Shown here in pieces: positions 1 to 8,712 of a stretch of DNA of 64,000 bases (the first letter of the stretch is position 1; each line of letters starts with the position of its first letter). A program made the position numbers and the translations under genes. The notes beneath the pieces were generated by a model. That model searched no databases. It was not told where the DNA came from and saw only the letters and a program-made list of their open reading frames with translations. The stretch is from Psychrobacter sp. PL19 (GTDB taxonomy: Bacteria > Pseudomonadota > Gammaproteobacteria > Pseudomonadales > Moraxellaceae): contig NZ_JAGING010000001.1 in assembly GCF_017875835.1 (NCBI RefSeq), positions 2,914,001 to 2,978,000 on the forward strand, written 5' to 3'.

Positions 1-1902
1 TTGAGCGCGGGGCAACAAGCCGTACAGTGGCTGTGTGCACAAGGCGTGCCTTTTACTCAGATTCCCCAGCAAAGCCCACAAGACCTAATAGCCAATGCTA
101 TTCCGACTACTGGCGCTTTAGCTGAGTTAAAAACTGCTGACTTACATTTGACTCAAGAAGGCGGGCACGGCTGTCGTCGAGTTGCACATGCTGACGACGC
201 TACAGGTCGGCATATCATGCAGACGCTATCGGCCCAAGCGCAGGTCGCTGGCAATATAACTATTTTACCTTACCATGAGGCGCTAGAATTATTGACAGAG
301 CCTCTCACAGAACCCTTCACAGAACGCTTGAGTAATACTGTCACCAACCAATCTGAGACGTCCAGCCAGTCGCAACATTCTCATGATCGCCACCCTTCTC
401 AACACGCAAAGGGCGCGCTGGTCTTTGACCATAACACTCAGCGCCGACGAACTTTTTATAGTCGCGCGATAGTGTTGGCAAGCGGTGGTTTGGGACAGTT
501 ATTCCAACGTGCCAGCGCACCCAACGTCTGTGTGGGTGACGGAGTGATGATGGCTTGGCAAGCAGGCTGTCGCTTAGCAAATTTGGAATTCATCCAATTT
601 CATCCGACTGGCTTGGCATTGGGCAACAGTAGCTTTTTGGTCTCAGAGGCTCTGCGCGGCGAAGGGGGTCGGTTGTATTGTCCGCAGACCGGCCAACGCT
701 TTATGCTGAATGTTGACTCACGTGCAGAGCTGGCCCCACGAGATATTGTCGCTCGAGCAATTAGCGAGCAAATCACCAATAATGGCCTCGGTTACGTGCA
801 TCTTGACGTCAGCCACTTGCCAGCTGAATTCTTACGACAGCATTTTCCGCAGATTTATCAGACCTTATTAGACCTAGGTATCGATATCACTACCGATCCC
901 GTTCCAGTTGCGCCTACCGCGCATTATAGTTGTGGCGGTGTGGTTACTTGTGCGGATGGTCTGACTGATTTACCGGGACTATATGCAGCTGGCGAAGTCG
1001 CTTATACCGGCTTGCATGGTGCCAACCGCTTGGCGAGTAACTCTTTATTAGAGTGTGTGGTGGTTGGCCGTAATATTGCCGCTCATCTACCTAGCTATCT
1101 GGCAGCGACGCCTGAGTTACCGGTTGATATCAAGTTCAATACTAGGTCAAATGCCGAAATCAATACCCAATTTAATACCGAACCCAATACTGAGCTTGAT
1201 GCTGAATCAGTAGCTTTAGCTGCTACCATTTGGACGTCACCAAAAATACTGAGCACACAATCTATTACTCTGCCTTCAGCTGTCATGTCGGCTCATACTG
1301 ATTATACCCCTAGTATTGATCCGAGTGCTGATGTAAGTACTAATGTAAGTACTAATGTAAGTACTGATGATATTACCGCTGAGCTAAAAGCCTTAATGAG
1401 CAACCACATGGGCATCATGCGCAGCGCTGAAACGTTGGAGCAAGCACTGGTACAGATCCAACAATGGCAACAAACAATTAAAGAGTCTGACTCAATCTCA
1501 GAGAGCTTGACTTCAAAGAGCGATGCGTTAAAGGATTTAGCTACAGAGCATTCAAGTACAGATGACTTAAATGGAGCTAATAGTGCTAATAGCTCTACTA
1601 CTCTTAAAAAGCTGGCAAATTTTCAGCTAACGCGGCAATTGCAGTTAGCGACCCTGATTATTCAATCCGCTTATCAGCGCTGTGAAAGTCGCGGTGGCCA
1701 TTATCGACAAGACTACCCGCAGTTGGCCAGCACGCCGTTAGTAAGTATTATCGAGCCTTTCACAAGCCAAATATATAGCATTGATAGCATTGATAGCATT
1801 GATGTAATTGATACGATAGAGGAACCGATAGCGTGGTTACCACAGGCTCTCGTAAGTAGTCATAATGGTGCTAAGCAATTACAAACGGCAGTGGCGATCT
1901 AA
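1..1902 (+). CDS. nadB: L-aspartate oxidase, 5' end cut by window
   Basis: FAD enzyme that oxidises L-aspartate to iminoaspartate, the first step of de novo NAD synthesis in the cytoplasm. Visible marks are LTQEGGH and HADDATGR near the start, HYSCGGVVT, the GLHGANRLASNSLLE signature around residues 337-351, and the C-terminal helical domain (NHMGIMRS, CESRGGHYRQDYP). The N-terminal GxGxxG dinucleotide fold, roughly 90 residues in the E. coli protein, is absent because the gene begins before base 1, so the TTG at base 1 is probably an internal Leu codon. Unusual low-complexity stretches lie at about residues 95-135, 375-455 and 490-530, with short repeats such as VSTNVSTN and SIDSIDSID in the tail. 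They make the protein longer than the usual 540 or so residues. The family call is secure; the true start is unseen. Confidence 0.93.
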   Translation: MSAGQQAVQWLCAQGVPFTQIPQQSPQDLIANAIPTTGALAELKTADLHLTQEGGHGCRRVAHADDATGRHIMQTLSAQAQVAGNITILPYHEALELLTEPLTEPFTERLSNTVTNQSETSSQSQHSHDRHPSQHAKGALVFDHNTQRRRTFYSRAIVLASGGLGQLFQRASAPNVCVGDGVMMAWQAGCRLANLEFIQFHPTGLALGNSSFLVSEALRGEGGRLYCPQTGQRFMLNVDSRAELAPRDIVARAISEQITNNGLGYVHLDVSHLPAEFLRQHFPQIYQTLLDLGIDITTDPVPVAPTAHYSCGGVVTCADGLTDLPGLYAAGEVAYTGLHGANRLASNSLLECVVVGRNIAAHLPSYLAATPELPVDIKFNTRSNAEINTQFNTEPNTELDAESVALAATIWTSPKILSTQSITLPSAVMSAHTDYTPSIDPSADVSTNVSTNVSTDDITAELKALMSNHMGIMRSAETLEQALVQIQQWQQTIKESDSISESLTSKSDALKDLATEHSSTDDLNGANSANSSTTLKKLANFQLTRQLQLATLIIQSAYQRCESRGGHYRQDYPQLASTPLVSIIEPFTSQIYSIDSIDSIDVIDTIEEPIAWLPQALVSSHNGAKQLQTAVAI

Positions 1903-1987
1903 TGACCTTGGTAATTTAGCCTGGTTGCTACTAAGATTAACGACTACAGCTATTTACTAGTTTTACGCTCGCTTGATATTTGACTTT

Positions 1988-2010
1988 AGGGGCTTGGTCT
2001 ACAAGCCCCT
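1988..2010 (+). terminator. Hairpin after nadB
   Basis: A perfect 9-bp stem AGGGGCTTG/CAAGCCCCT with a 5-base loop lies 86 bp after the nadB stop. There is no immediate T-run, so it is either a weak or factor-assisted terminator or another RNA structure. Confidence 0.45.
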
Positions 2011-2104
2011 ACTCGAATCATGATTTTTACACGCTCATGCCAGCATTATTCGCCTAATATGTTACAATCCTAGGTTTGCCAAAAATCTTACGAGCCTGCC
2101 CCTC

Positions 2105-3016
2105 ATGCAAAGCATAATCACCCTTGTTTTAGTCTTAATGCCGCTATTTATTGGCTTTATTATTCCTAGCAACCCAAAGTTGACGGCGTTTTCTGAAAAG
2201 GGCTTGTCTTATCTAGTATTTATTATCCTAACGCTTATCGGTATTGAGCTGTCACAGGTGGAAGAGCTTGGCAGTCAATTGGGCGAAATTGCCTTATATG
2301 TGGCCGTATTGTCGATACTGACCATTGCCGCTGGGCTGTTTGCGCTGATGCTGTTTGATCATTGGCGGCCATGGCATGCCAAACAACCAAGCACTAAGTC
2401 ACAGCAACACCGAGTCAGTATCCGTGGCAGCTTAACCCAAGTAATTTGTGTGGTTATTGGCTTTGTGATTGGGCACTTTTTGCCAGCTGCTTATATGCCG
2501 CATGAGAGCAGCATGACCATAATGCTGATGCTATTAATCCTGCTGGTCGGTATCGGCCTTAAGGGCTCGGGCATCACTCTCAAAGAAGTGCTGCTGAATA
2601 AACGTGGTGTGGAGATGAGTGTTATCTTTACCCTATCAGTATTGGTTGGTGGCCTGGTGTTCGCGCTGTTGTTTGCCGACGTGTCATGGACTAAAGGGCT
2701 GGCATTGGCGTCGGGCTTCGGTTGGTATTCGCTATCGGCAATTGTGATGACCGATGCTTATGGGGCCATTTGGGGCAGTGTGGCGTTATTTAATGACTTG
2801 ATACGTGAGTTTTTTGCGTTGTTATTTATTCCAGTGTTTATGCGTCAGTATCCGTCAGCGGCAGTAGGGCTTGGCGGCGCGACCAGTATGGACTTTACCT
2901 TACCCATTATTCAGCAATCTGGCGGACTAAAAGTCGTGCCATTAGCCATCAGCTTTGGCTTTATTATTAATATTGTCTCACCAGTACTGATGGTGGTATT
3001 TTCGGCGTTGGGGTAA
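2105..3016 (+). CDS. lysO: LysO-family lysine exporter
   Basis: Inner-membrane protein of the LysO (YbjE, DUF340) family, which exports L-lysine in E. coli. The 303-residue length matches the family (about 300). The sequence is almost entirely hydrophobic segments, with the family's characteristic GFGWYSLSAIVMTD, FNDLIREF and GATSMDFTLPI motifs in the second half. The gene stands alone between nadB and convergent minus-strand lipoprotein genes. An extended -10-like TGTTACAAT (2060-2068) lies about 37 bp before the ATG; the ribosome-binding site is weak. I looked for a lysine riboswitch in the 200-bp leader and did not recognise one. Function is from family knowledge, not shown here. Confidence 0.88.
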   Translation: MQSIITLVLVLMPLFIGFIIPSNPKLTAFSEKGLSYLVFIILTLIGIELSQVEELGSQLGEIALYVAVLSILTIAAGLFALMLFDHWRPWHAKQPSTKSQQHRVSIRGSLTQVICVVIGFVIGHFLPAAYMPHESSMTIMLMLLILLVGIGLKGSGITLKEVLLNKRGVEMSVIFTLSVLVGGLVFALLFADVSWTKGLALASGFGWYSLSAIVMTDAYGAIWGSVALFNDLIREFFALLFIPVFMRQYPSAAVGLGGATSMDFTLPIIQQSGGLKVVPLAISFGFIINIVSPVLMVVFSALG

Positions 3017-3042
3017 AGACAAATAATAATGGTTAATCATAA

Positions 3043-3765
3043 CTATTCAAACTTGTCACAGTGCTTTGCATATTCACCATATCTTTGTATATAATAATCA
3101 TATTCAAGATTCATTAAGTCACTCACGTTACTGCTCGCCATCAAAGTTACACGGCTTTGCTTTGACTTGATATTTTTGAGTTTAAGCGCTTTAAAGTTAC
3201 GGTCTAAAGCGCCTGTATCTATAGAAAGATATTTGTTTGAGCACTCATAAGTACGGATACGCTCAGCAGTAATATCATGTTGCAATACTAGGGTATTCTT
3301 GATGATAAGCGCTCGATTGCGCGCTAAAGAATTAAAACCAAAATTTGCTAAAGATTCGTCATTAATTTCATTCAATGCTGCATGACCAAAAATAAAAACA
3401 TTGGCTTCTGGGTACTCATTGATCGTTTCTGCCATTTTTATAAAGTCTGCATCATAGATAGCAGGCAATTGACTGCTCATTGGCGGGAAAAAGCCATTGA
3501 ACTCCATTTCAAGTGCTTCGCCTCCCTCAATTATTATTTCACAACCTTTAGCATCTACTACCGTATAAGGTGGCGTTTCAGGACACTCGTCTATACTATC
3601 AAGCACACCATCACCATCTGAATCAGGAATATCTGCTTGCATCGTCCTGATATTTTCATGTTGAGGTGTGGTTTTGGGCGTTATGATTTCGGTAGTCTGG
3701 CAGCCAGCTAATGTTATAGAGGCTGCTAACAAAACAGCACTGTTGAGTCTCAGTTTCGTAGTCAT
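3043..3765 (-). CDS. OmpA-like lipoprotein with Asp-rich calcium-type repeat (copy 1)
   Basis: A 240-residue predicted outer-membrane lipoprotein. The signal peptide ends in the lipobox LAGC (Cys22). It is followed by DSDGDGVLDSIDECP at about residues 49-63, the thrombospondin type-3 pattern that binds calcium in known proteins, and then a diverged OmpA C-terminal domain. It is the most diverged of three tandem paralogues: the usual Asp of the OmpA peptidoglycan-binding site is replaced (FGHAALNE) and the usual NRRV motif near the end is not evident. Neighbours downstream of 3923 and 4564 on the same strand share the lipobox, Asp repeat and domain order, so the three probably arose by duplication. 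Exact role unknown; cell-envelope anchoring or a stress function is only a guess. Confidence 0.8.
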   Translation of the reverse strand: MTTKLRLNSAVLLAASITLAGCQTTEIITPKTTPQHENIRTMQADIPDSDGDGVLDSIDECPETPPYTVVDAKGCEIIIEGGEALEMEFNGFFPPMSSQLPAIYDADFIKMAETINEYPEANVFIFGHAALNEINDESLANFGFNSLARNRALIIKNTLVLQHDITAERIRTYECSNKYLSIDTGALDRNFKALKLKNIKSKQSRVTLMASSNVSDLMNLEYDYYIQRYGEYAKHCDKFE

Positions 3766-3922
3766 TATTTATCTTACCTAACGTAGTGAAAAGGCCAATT
3801 ATCATTGATAGTTACTGAAGAAGGACAACTTACGCCGTTTACATTCACTAATTTATGATTGCTGTATTTAAAACTCGATACACCTATCTAAGTTTGAGTG
3901 GCTTTAATAATAAATTGATTTT

Positions 3923-4528
3923 TTATTCTTGAGGTTCAGACGCAATCGCATAAACGCGCCGGTTCAACATATTGCCCTCTTCACTATCAGACGGCGCAAT
4001 CGGTCTTCTTGCGCCATACTCAGTCGCCGTGATGCGCTCAGAGGCAATGTTATATTTAGATATTAAATAATTCTTAACTTTATTCGCTCTGTCTTGCGCT
4101 AAAGCATTCGCTTTGTCTATAGAAGCGCTATCGACTTCAGTTCTTGAGTTATGACCTTCAATCAATATGGTGGCGTTTTTATACTCTTGCAATCTCATTC
4201 CTACTTTATCCAGCTCAAGCTGGTACTCTGGCGATAGCTCACTACTACCTTTAGCAAAAAAGGCGCGATACTCCATTTTTAGACCTATACCAGGAACCGT
4301 AAAAGGACAGCCTCTTTCATCTACTATCACGTTATACGGAGTGGCTGGGCACTGGTCTATATCATCAGGTACGCCATCACCATCTGAATCAGAAATATCT
4401 GCTTGCATCGTCATGATATCCTCATATTGAGGTGCATCTTTAAGCGGCGTAGTCGTAGTAGTTTGACAGCCAGCTAGAGTTACAGATGCTGCTAGTAGCA
4501 ATAAAGTGCGGTAGCTTTTAATTGTCAT
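3923..4528 (-). CDS. OmpA-like lipoprotein with Asp-rich calcium-type repeat (copy 2)
   Basis: A 201-residue lipoprotein: signal peptide with lipobox LAGC (Cys21), thrombospondin type-3 pattern DSDGDGVPDDIDQCPATP at about residues 47-64, then an OmpA C-terminal domain of about 110 residues. This copy is the most canonical, with IEGHNS, the AQDRANKVKNYL helix and MLNRRVYA near the end. The family's ligand-binding Asp (GHTD) is Asn-Ser here, whereas the Arg of the helix is kept. It lies between two paralogues, separated by 35 bp from the upstream copy at 4564 and by 157 bp from the copy at 3043, so the first two could share a transcript. Predicted to sit in the outer membrane facing peptidoglycan. 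Confidence 0.85.
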   Translation of the reverse strand: MTIKSYRTLLLLAASVTLAGCQTTTTTPLKDAPQYEDIMTMQADISDSDGDGVPDDIDQCPATPYNVIVDERGCPFTVPGIGLKMEYRAFFAKGSSELSPEYQLELDKVGMRLQEYKNATILIEGHNSRTEVDSASIDKANALAQDRANKVKNYLISKYNIASERITATEYGARRPIAPSDSEEGNMLNRRVYAIASEPQE

Positions 4529-4563
4529 TATTATTCTCTCTTCATCCAGAATGACTTATGGCT

Positions 4564-5193
4564 TTATTTGTCATCATTTTCAATTTTTTTAAAACGTTCA
4601 ACATCATACTCTGCGTTACTTATCATGATATAGACACGTTGATTCAGATCACTGCCTTCGGCGTTATCATCTGGCGCAATAGGTCGCTCTGATCCATAGT
4701 AAAAAGTCTTAATACGATTAGGGGCGATCTTATATTTTAATATCAAATAATTCTTAACGCCTTCAACGCGTTCTTTAGATAGTGTTTGATTGGTTGTGTG
4801 GTCTTCACGTTTTGAGATGTGACCATCAATAATACTTATAGCTTCCGAACGCTGCTGCATTCTCTCACCTAGTCTGTTTAGCTCTTCATAATATTGACTT
4901 TTTATCTCACTACTATTTTCATTGTAGAAAGCTCTAGCCTCCATTTTGAAGCTATTTTCATCAGGAAGTAGCGAAGCAGGACAGCCATTTGGATCGACCA
5001 CCATGTTATACGGAGTGCCTGGGCACAGGTCTAACTCGTCAGCCACACCATCACCATCGCTATCCAAACTAATCGAAACAATTGGCATATTGATAGTTTT
5101 AATTTTCTGATTAGACAAATCGGCTGTTTGGCAACCGGTCAGAGCTAAGGCACCTATCATAACCGTCGCTATTGTCCATAACTTAACGTTCAT
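4564..5193 (-). CDS. OmpA-like lipoprotein with Asp-rich calcium-type repeat (copy 3)
   Basis: A 209-residue lipoprotein with lipobox LTGC (Cys21), the Asp-rich pattern SLDSDGDGVADELDLCPGTP at about residues 42-61, and an OmpA C-terminal domain ending in DLNQRVYIM followed by a short charged tail (ERFKKIENDDK). As in the two genes downstream, the ligand Asp of the OmpA fold is lost (DGHISKRE) while the Arg-bearing helix SKERVEGVKNYL is retained. First gene of the tandem trio, 26 bp after the FAD hydroxylase gene on the same strand, so it may be transcribed from upstream. Role unknown beyond envelope location. Confidence 0.83.
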   Translation of the reverse strand: MNVKLWTIATVMIGALALTGCQTADLSNQKIKTINMPIVSISLDSDGDGVADELDLCPGTPYNMVVDPNGCPASLLPDENSFKMEARAFYNENSSEIKSQYYEELNRLGERMQQRSEAISIIDGHISKREDHTTNQTLSKERVEGVKNYLILKYKIAPNRIKTFYYGSERPIAPDDNAEGSDLNQRVYIMISNAEYDVERFKKIENDDK

Positions 5194-5219
5194 ACTCTAC
5201 TCTTCACTAAGTCAAAACC

Positions 5220-6548
5220 CTAGACCCCACTCGCCTGCTTGGCAAACAAACGCATTAACGGTTTGATTTTACTGACCCGAGACATGCCTTCGTTACGCAA
5301 TTGTTGTATCGGTCGCAGTTGCGCAAACTCGCCAGCAAACAGCCAGTTAAGCGCAGAAAAACTATGCATCATTAGACTGTTATGCGGACGACGCATCCGC
5401 TCATAAGTGCGCAGCGTTTGATTGGCTCCCCATAATTTGCCACCACTACGAGCAAAATCATGCTCGAGCTGATCACTTAATGCCTGCACATCGAGCATAC
5501 CGAGATTCAGTCCTTGACCCGCTAATGGATGCACCCCGTGCGCGGCATCACCAATCAAGACTAAGTTATCAGCGACATAATTGCGCGCCTGCTGGGCCAT
5601 TAATGGAAAGCTAGCAATCGACTCAATCTGATTGATAGCGCCAAGCTCATAGGTACTGGCAGCTGCTAATTTGTCAGCGATAATTCGTGGCTCTTGAATC
5701 TCAAGCTCAAGCGCTTGATTGCGTGGCAAAGTCCAGACCACTGACTGCCAATGCTGCGGATTGACCTTATCCTCATCTGTAATATCAGCCAAGGGTAATA
5801 ATGCTAGCGTACCAGTAGGCAGCATTGCTTGGCGAGCGGTCGCTTGATGCGGTTTTGCAGTTTTAATGGCACAGCAAATCGCGGTCTGCTTATAATCCAA
5901 AGTATCCAGCTCAATTCCAGCTTGCCGGCGCACAAACGAACCACGGCCATCAGAGCCAACTAACAGATTCGCCTCAATAGCAGTCTCATTATCTAAAGTG
6001 ATACGGTAGCCTTGTTCAGATCCTAGCCAATCCATTTGCATCACCTTATGGCCAGCGATGACGGTCAGATAATCACTTACATCGTCTTCGAACAAGCGCT
6101 GCCAAAGGGCATACTCAATAACCGTAGGCTCTACCATACTACCAAGTAGCTTGGGCGTATCACTGCCTTCAGTACCCTTTTCGTTATTACCAGTAGCGTT
6201 ATTATCAGTACCCTTGTTATCAGTACCCTTGTTATCAGCACAGTCATCACCGAACTTTAACTCGCCAATCCCATTGAGTTGCCAGACCTGCATTTGTGAA
6301 TAATCGGCTTTGCGCTCTGATGCTGCTATCTTCTGCCACACACCAATATCTGTTAACAAACCAATGCTGGCCAGGCTGAGCGCATAGACACGGGCATCTC
6401 GTTGGCTGAGCTTATCTTGCCAATGAGCATCATCACGTTTAGGCCTCGCATCGACCAATGTCACTGGCCGCTTTGCTTGTGCCAGCTTGAGCGCCAGACT
6501 GGCACCGACGATACCGCCGCCAATAATAAGCGTATGGTCATTTTTCAT
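5220..6548 (-). CDS. FAD-dependent ubiquinone-biosynthesis hydroxylase, UbiI/UbiF-like
   Basis: A flavoprotein monooxygenase of the UbiH/COQ6 family, which hydroxylates the ubiquinone ring using FAD, NAD(P)H and oxygen. It has an N-terminal GGGIVG nucleotide-binding motif (residues 8-13), LVGSDGRGSFVR in the middle and GDAAHGVHPLAGQGLNLGM near the C-terminus. I chose the start at 6548 (MKNDHTLII) because AAGGAT lies about 6 bases before it and it places the FAD motif normally; an upstream in-frame ATG at 6578 would add ten residues. A repeated Asn-Lys-Gly-Thr-Asp insert near residue 110 is coded by tandem ~15-bp DNA repeats at about 6180-6250. It lies 44 bp after a paralogue of the same family, presumably acting on a different ring position. 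The exact step is not decided by the sequence. Confidence 0.85.
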   Translation of the reverse strand: MKNDHTLIIGGGIVGASLALKLAQAKRPVTLVDARPKRDDAHWQDKLSQRDARVYALSLASIGLLTDIGVWQKIAASERKADYSQMQVWQLNGIGELKFGDDCADNKGTDNKGTDNNATGNNEKGTEGSDTPKLLGSMVEPTVIEYALWQRLFEDDVSDYLTVIAGHKVMQMDWLGSEQGYRITLDNETAIEANLLVGSDGRGSFVRRQAGIELDTLDYKQTAICCAIKTAKPHQATARQAMLPTGTLALLPLADITDEDKVNPQHWQSVVWTLPRNQALELEIQEPRIIADKLAAASTYELGAINQIESIASFPLMAQQARNYVADNLVLIGDAAHGVHPLAGQGLNLGMLDVQALSDQLEHDFARSGGKLWGANQTLRTYERMRRPHNSLMMHSFSALNWLFAGEFAQLRPIQQLRNEGMSRVSKIKPLMRLFAKQASGV

Positions 6549-6622
6549 AAGATATCCTTTATTAATAGCAGCTGACAAAGCTAAAAGTGGTTCGAGTTAC
6601 TATTTAAAAACTCTGTTAAAGC

Positions 6623-8053
6623 TTAAGATTTTAGACCCATCGCATAATTAGCAATCAATGGTTTGATATTGGGTAACTTATCAAAGGCAACCAAGGCCAC
6701 ATTACGTGCCAGCTTAATAACCGGATTGGGATGGGTAAAGCCATGTACGATCGCATCACAGAAGCGAATCACCCGCTTTTGATCGGTTTGCCGTGACTTC
6801 TCGTAGCGTTTTAACAGTTGTGGATCACCAATATCGGCGCCTTTAAGCACTTGCGTACTCATCATTTGCGCGAGCACATGCGCATCGCGCATACACAGGT
6901 TAAAGCCCTGACCGGCTACCGGATGTAAGGTATGTGCTGCATTGCCCATGATGACGCAGCGGCCATCCACTTGTGCATCTGCCAGTACCTTGGTTAGTGG
7001 ATAAGCACCGCGGCGACCCGCAGTGACGAACCTGCCAGCGCGCTCACCAAAGGCCTGCTGCAAGGTCTGCAAAAAATGCGCATCATCTTCTAGGTATTGT
7101 GCTTCCTCACCCGTTGGGCAGACCCAAACCACAGAACGGCGGTAGCCCGTCTGATACTCATCATTGCCATCACCGTTCGGATCAGTCAGCGGCAATACAG
7201 CCAGTGGTCCTGCTGGACTAAAACGCTCAATAGCGACATGCTCATGCGGCTGATCAGTCTCGACCACACCCACAATAGCGGTTTGCTGATAATCATAGGT
7301 GGTCGTGCCAATATTTAACAGCTGACGCACAGTCGAATCGCGACCATCGCAGGCCACTAATACACTGCCCTGTAATTGCTGCTCATGCTCGTCGCTATCA
7401 TAATAATTGAAGCTAAGGGTAACTCCAGCAGTTGATTGCGACCCTGACTGCTGCTTAATAGCAATGACATTGGCATTGTCTATCAAGGTAATCAGCGACT
7501 CCTGTTGCGCCGCTAATAATAGCTTACGCCCCAGCCACGCATTTTCCATCACTTGTCCAAATGATTCAACCTGCTCATCAGCTTTATTCAACTGCGCGAT
7601 CCCAAAACTGCCTTGTTCGCTAATCTGCACCGCATCAATACGGCAGGCGTGACTTTGTAGCGCTGACCACAGGCCAATCTCTTGATAAATTTGTACCGTC
7701 CGCCGTGATAGCGCAGTATTGCGACTGTCTAAATAATGATTACGATTGCTGTCATCATTGGGACTGATGGTTGGATAGTTGTTTTTTTCTAACAAGGTGC
7801 TGCTAATACCGTGATGCGCTAATAGTAAAGCATAGGATAAACCGACATGGCCACCACCAACGATAAGCACTTGCTGTTCGGTCAGTTTTGCCGTACTTGC
7901 TTGGTTAAGCGTCTCACTCGCTTGGTTACTATGAGCCGTGTTGTTATGAGCGGTGTTGCTAGCCACATTATCAGTCGCATTGTCAGTTGAATTATCAATT
8001 GCTTTGGATTGTTCAGCATTTGAATCTTGCAAACCATTATTATCCATCATCAT
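6623..8053 (-). CDS. ubiH: FAD-dependent ubiquinone-biosynthesis hydroxylase, UbiH-like
   Basis: A 476-residue flavoprotein monooxygenase, likely 2-octaprenyl-6-methoxyphenol hydroxylase of ubiquinone synthesis. Motifs are LIVGGGHVGLSYALL (about residues 58-72), LVACDGRDSTVRQLL and GNAAHTLHPVAGQGFNLCMRD, the last closer to UbiH than to UbiI. The start has AGGATCA directly before ATGATGATG. The first 55 residues are an Asn/Thr/Ser/Ala-rich extension with short repeats (TDNATDN, TAHNNTAH) before the FAD domain, which is not usual in the family. Followed 44 bp later by the paralogous hydroxylase gene, so the two are probably co-transcribed. The family is clear; the ubiH versus paralogue assignment is moderate. 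Confidence 0.8.
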   Translation of the reverse strand: MMMDNNGLQDSNAEQSKAIDNSTDNATDNVASNTAHNNTAHSNQASETLNQASTAKLTEQQVLIVGGGHVGLSYALLLAHHGISSTLLEKNNYPTISPNDDSNRNHYLDSRNTALSRRTVQIYQEIGLWSALQSHACRIDAVQISEQGSFGIAQLNKADEQVESFGQVMENAWLGRKLLLAAQQESLITLIDNANVIAIKQQSGSQSTAGVTLSFNYYDSDEHEQQLQGSVLVACDGRDSTVRQLLNIGTTTYDYQQTAIVGVVETDQPHEHVAIERFSPAGPLAVLPLTDPNGDGNDEYQTGYRRSVVWVCPTGEEAQYLEDDAHFLQTLQQAFGERAGRFVTAGRRGAYPLTKVLADAQVDGRCVIMGNAAHTLHPVAGQGFNLCMRDAHVLAQMMSTQVLKGADIGDPQLLKRYEKSRQTDQKRVIRFCDAIVHGFTHPNPVIKLARNVALVAFDKLPNIKPLIANYAMGLKS

Positions 8054-8712
8054 TGATCCTATTAAGGTGTTACCATCATTACAGTCATCTCTGATAGAGC
8101 GGCTGCTCGTAGCATTATTTTTATAGCTTTGTTATGTGATTTTTTTACATAGAGTTGGTTTAACTTTTTATTTGTTTTCTATATTACTGGTAACCCAGAT
8201 ACATATTTGAGCACTATTAACAGATAACGAATGAACAATTACTAGAGCCTAATAGATTACCACAGATTGGCTAAATTTCCGTGAGTGTCACTGTGTCTGC
8301 CGAGTATAATTATGACTTTTAAGCGGTTGCTATGAGTGAGTTAACGGTTAGCCGATAGCAGAATCAGCACAAACTCTTAGTGATAAATGACACAAATAAT
8401 GGCTTTAGCTCAGCTGCTTGCAATCCACATACAAAACAGCCTAGTCTAGCGCTACACAATGCTTGAAATTTAGAAACTATCAACCATAATGATAGCAGTA
8501 CCCTTACTTTCACCTCTATTAAAATAACTGACCAGCAACCCTATTAACCGTCACATTTTAACCGTCACATTTAAATACGCACTTAAAAAAACAGCTTTTT
8601 GAATTTAACATTACCGTATTGACTACTTTATATATTTAGCCTATCCATATTATGGTGTTATAACGATGACGTTGTGACCATGATATCAGGCCATTAATAC
8701 AAGGATAATCGC
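8054..8712. other. Intergenic region between divergent ubiH and phoH
   Basis: A 659-bp AT-rich stretch between divergent genes, so it should hold both promoters. A direct repeat AACCGTCACATTTTAACCGTCACATTT lies near 8546-8573 (two copies of AACCGTCACATTT). No ORF of note and no recognised RNA gene. Confidence 0.5.
8619..8647 (+). promoter_or_regulatory. Possible phoH promoter
   Basis: TTGACT (8619-8624), 17-bp spacer, TATCCA (8642-8647), about 66 bp before the TTG start of the phoH-like gene. The -35 is good and the -10 is poor; an alternative -10 TATTAT lies a few bases later with a spacer that is too long. Confidence 0.3.

Noticed and set aside
1903-2104. Lysine riboswitch before lysO
   Set aside because: No conserved L-box core recognised; the only structure is the simple hairpin at 1988-2010.
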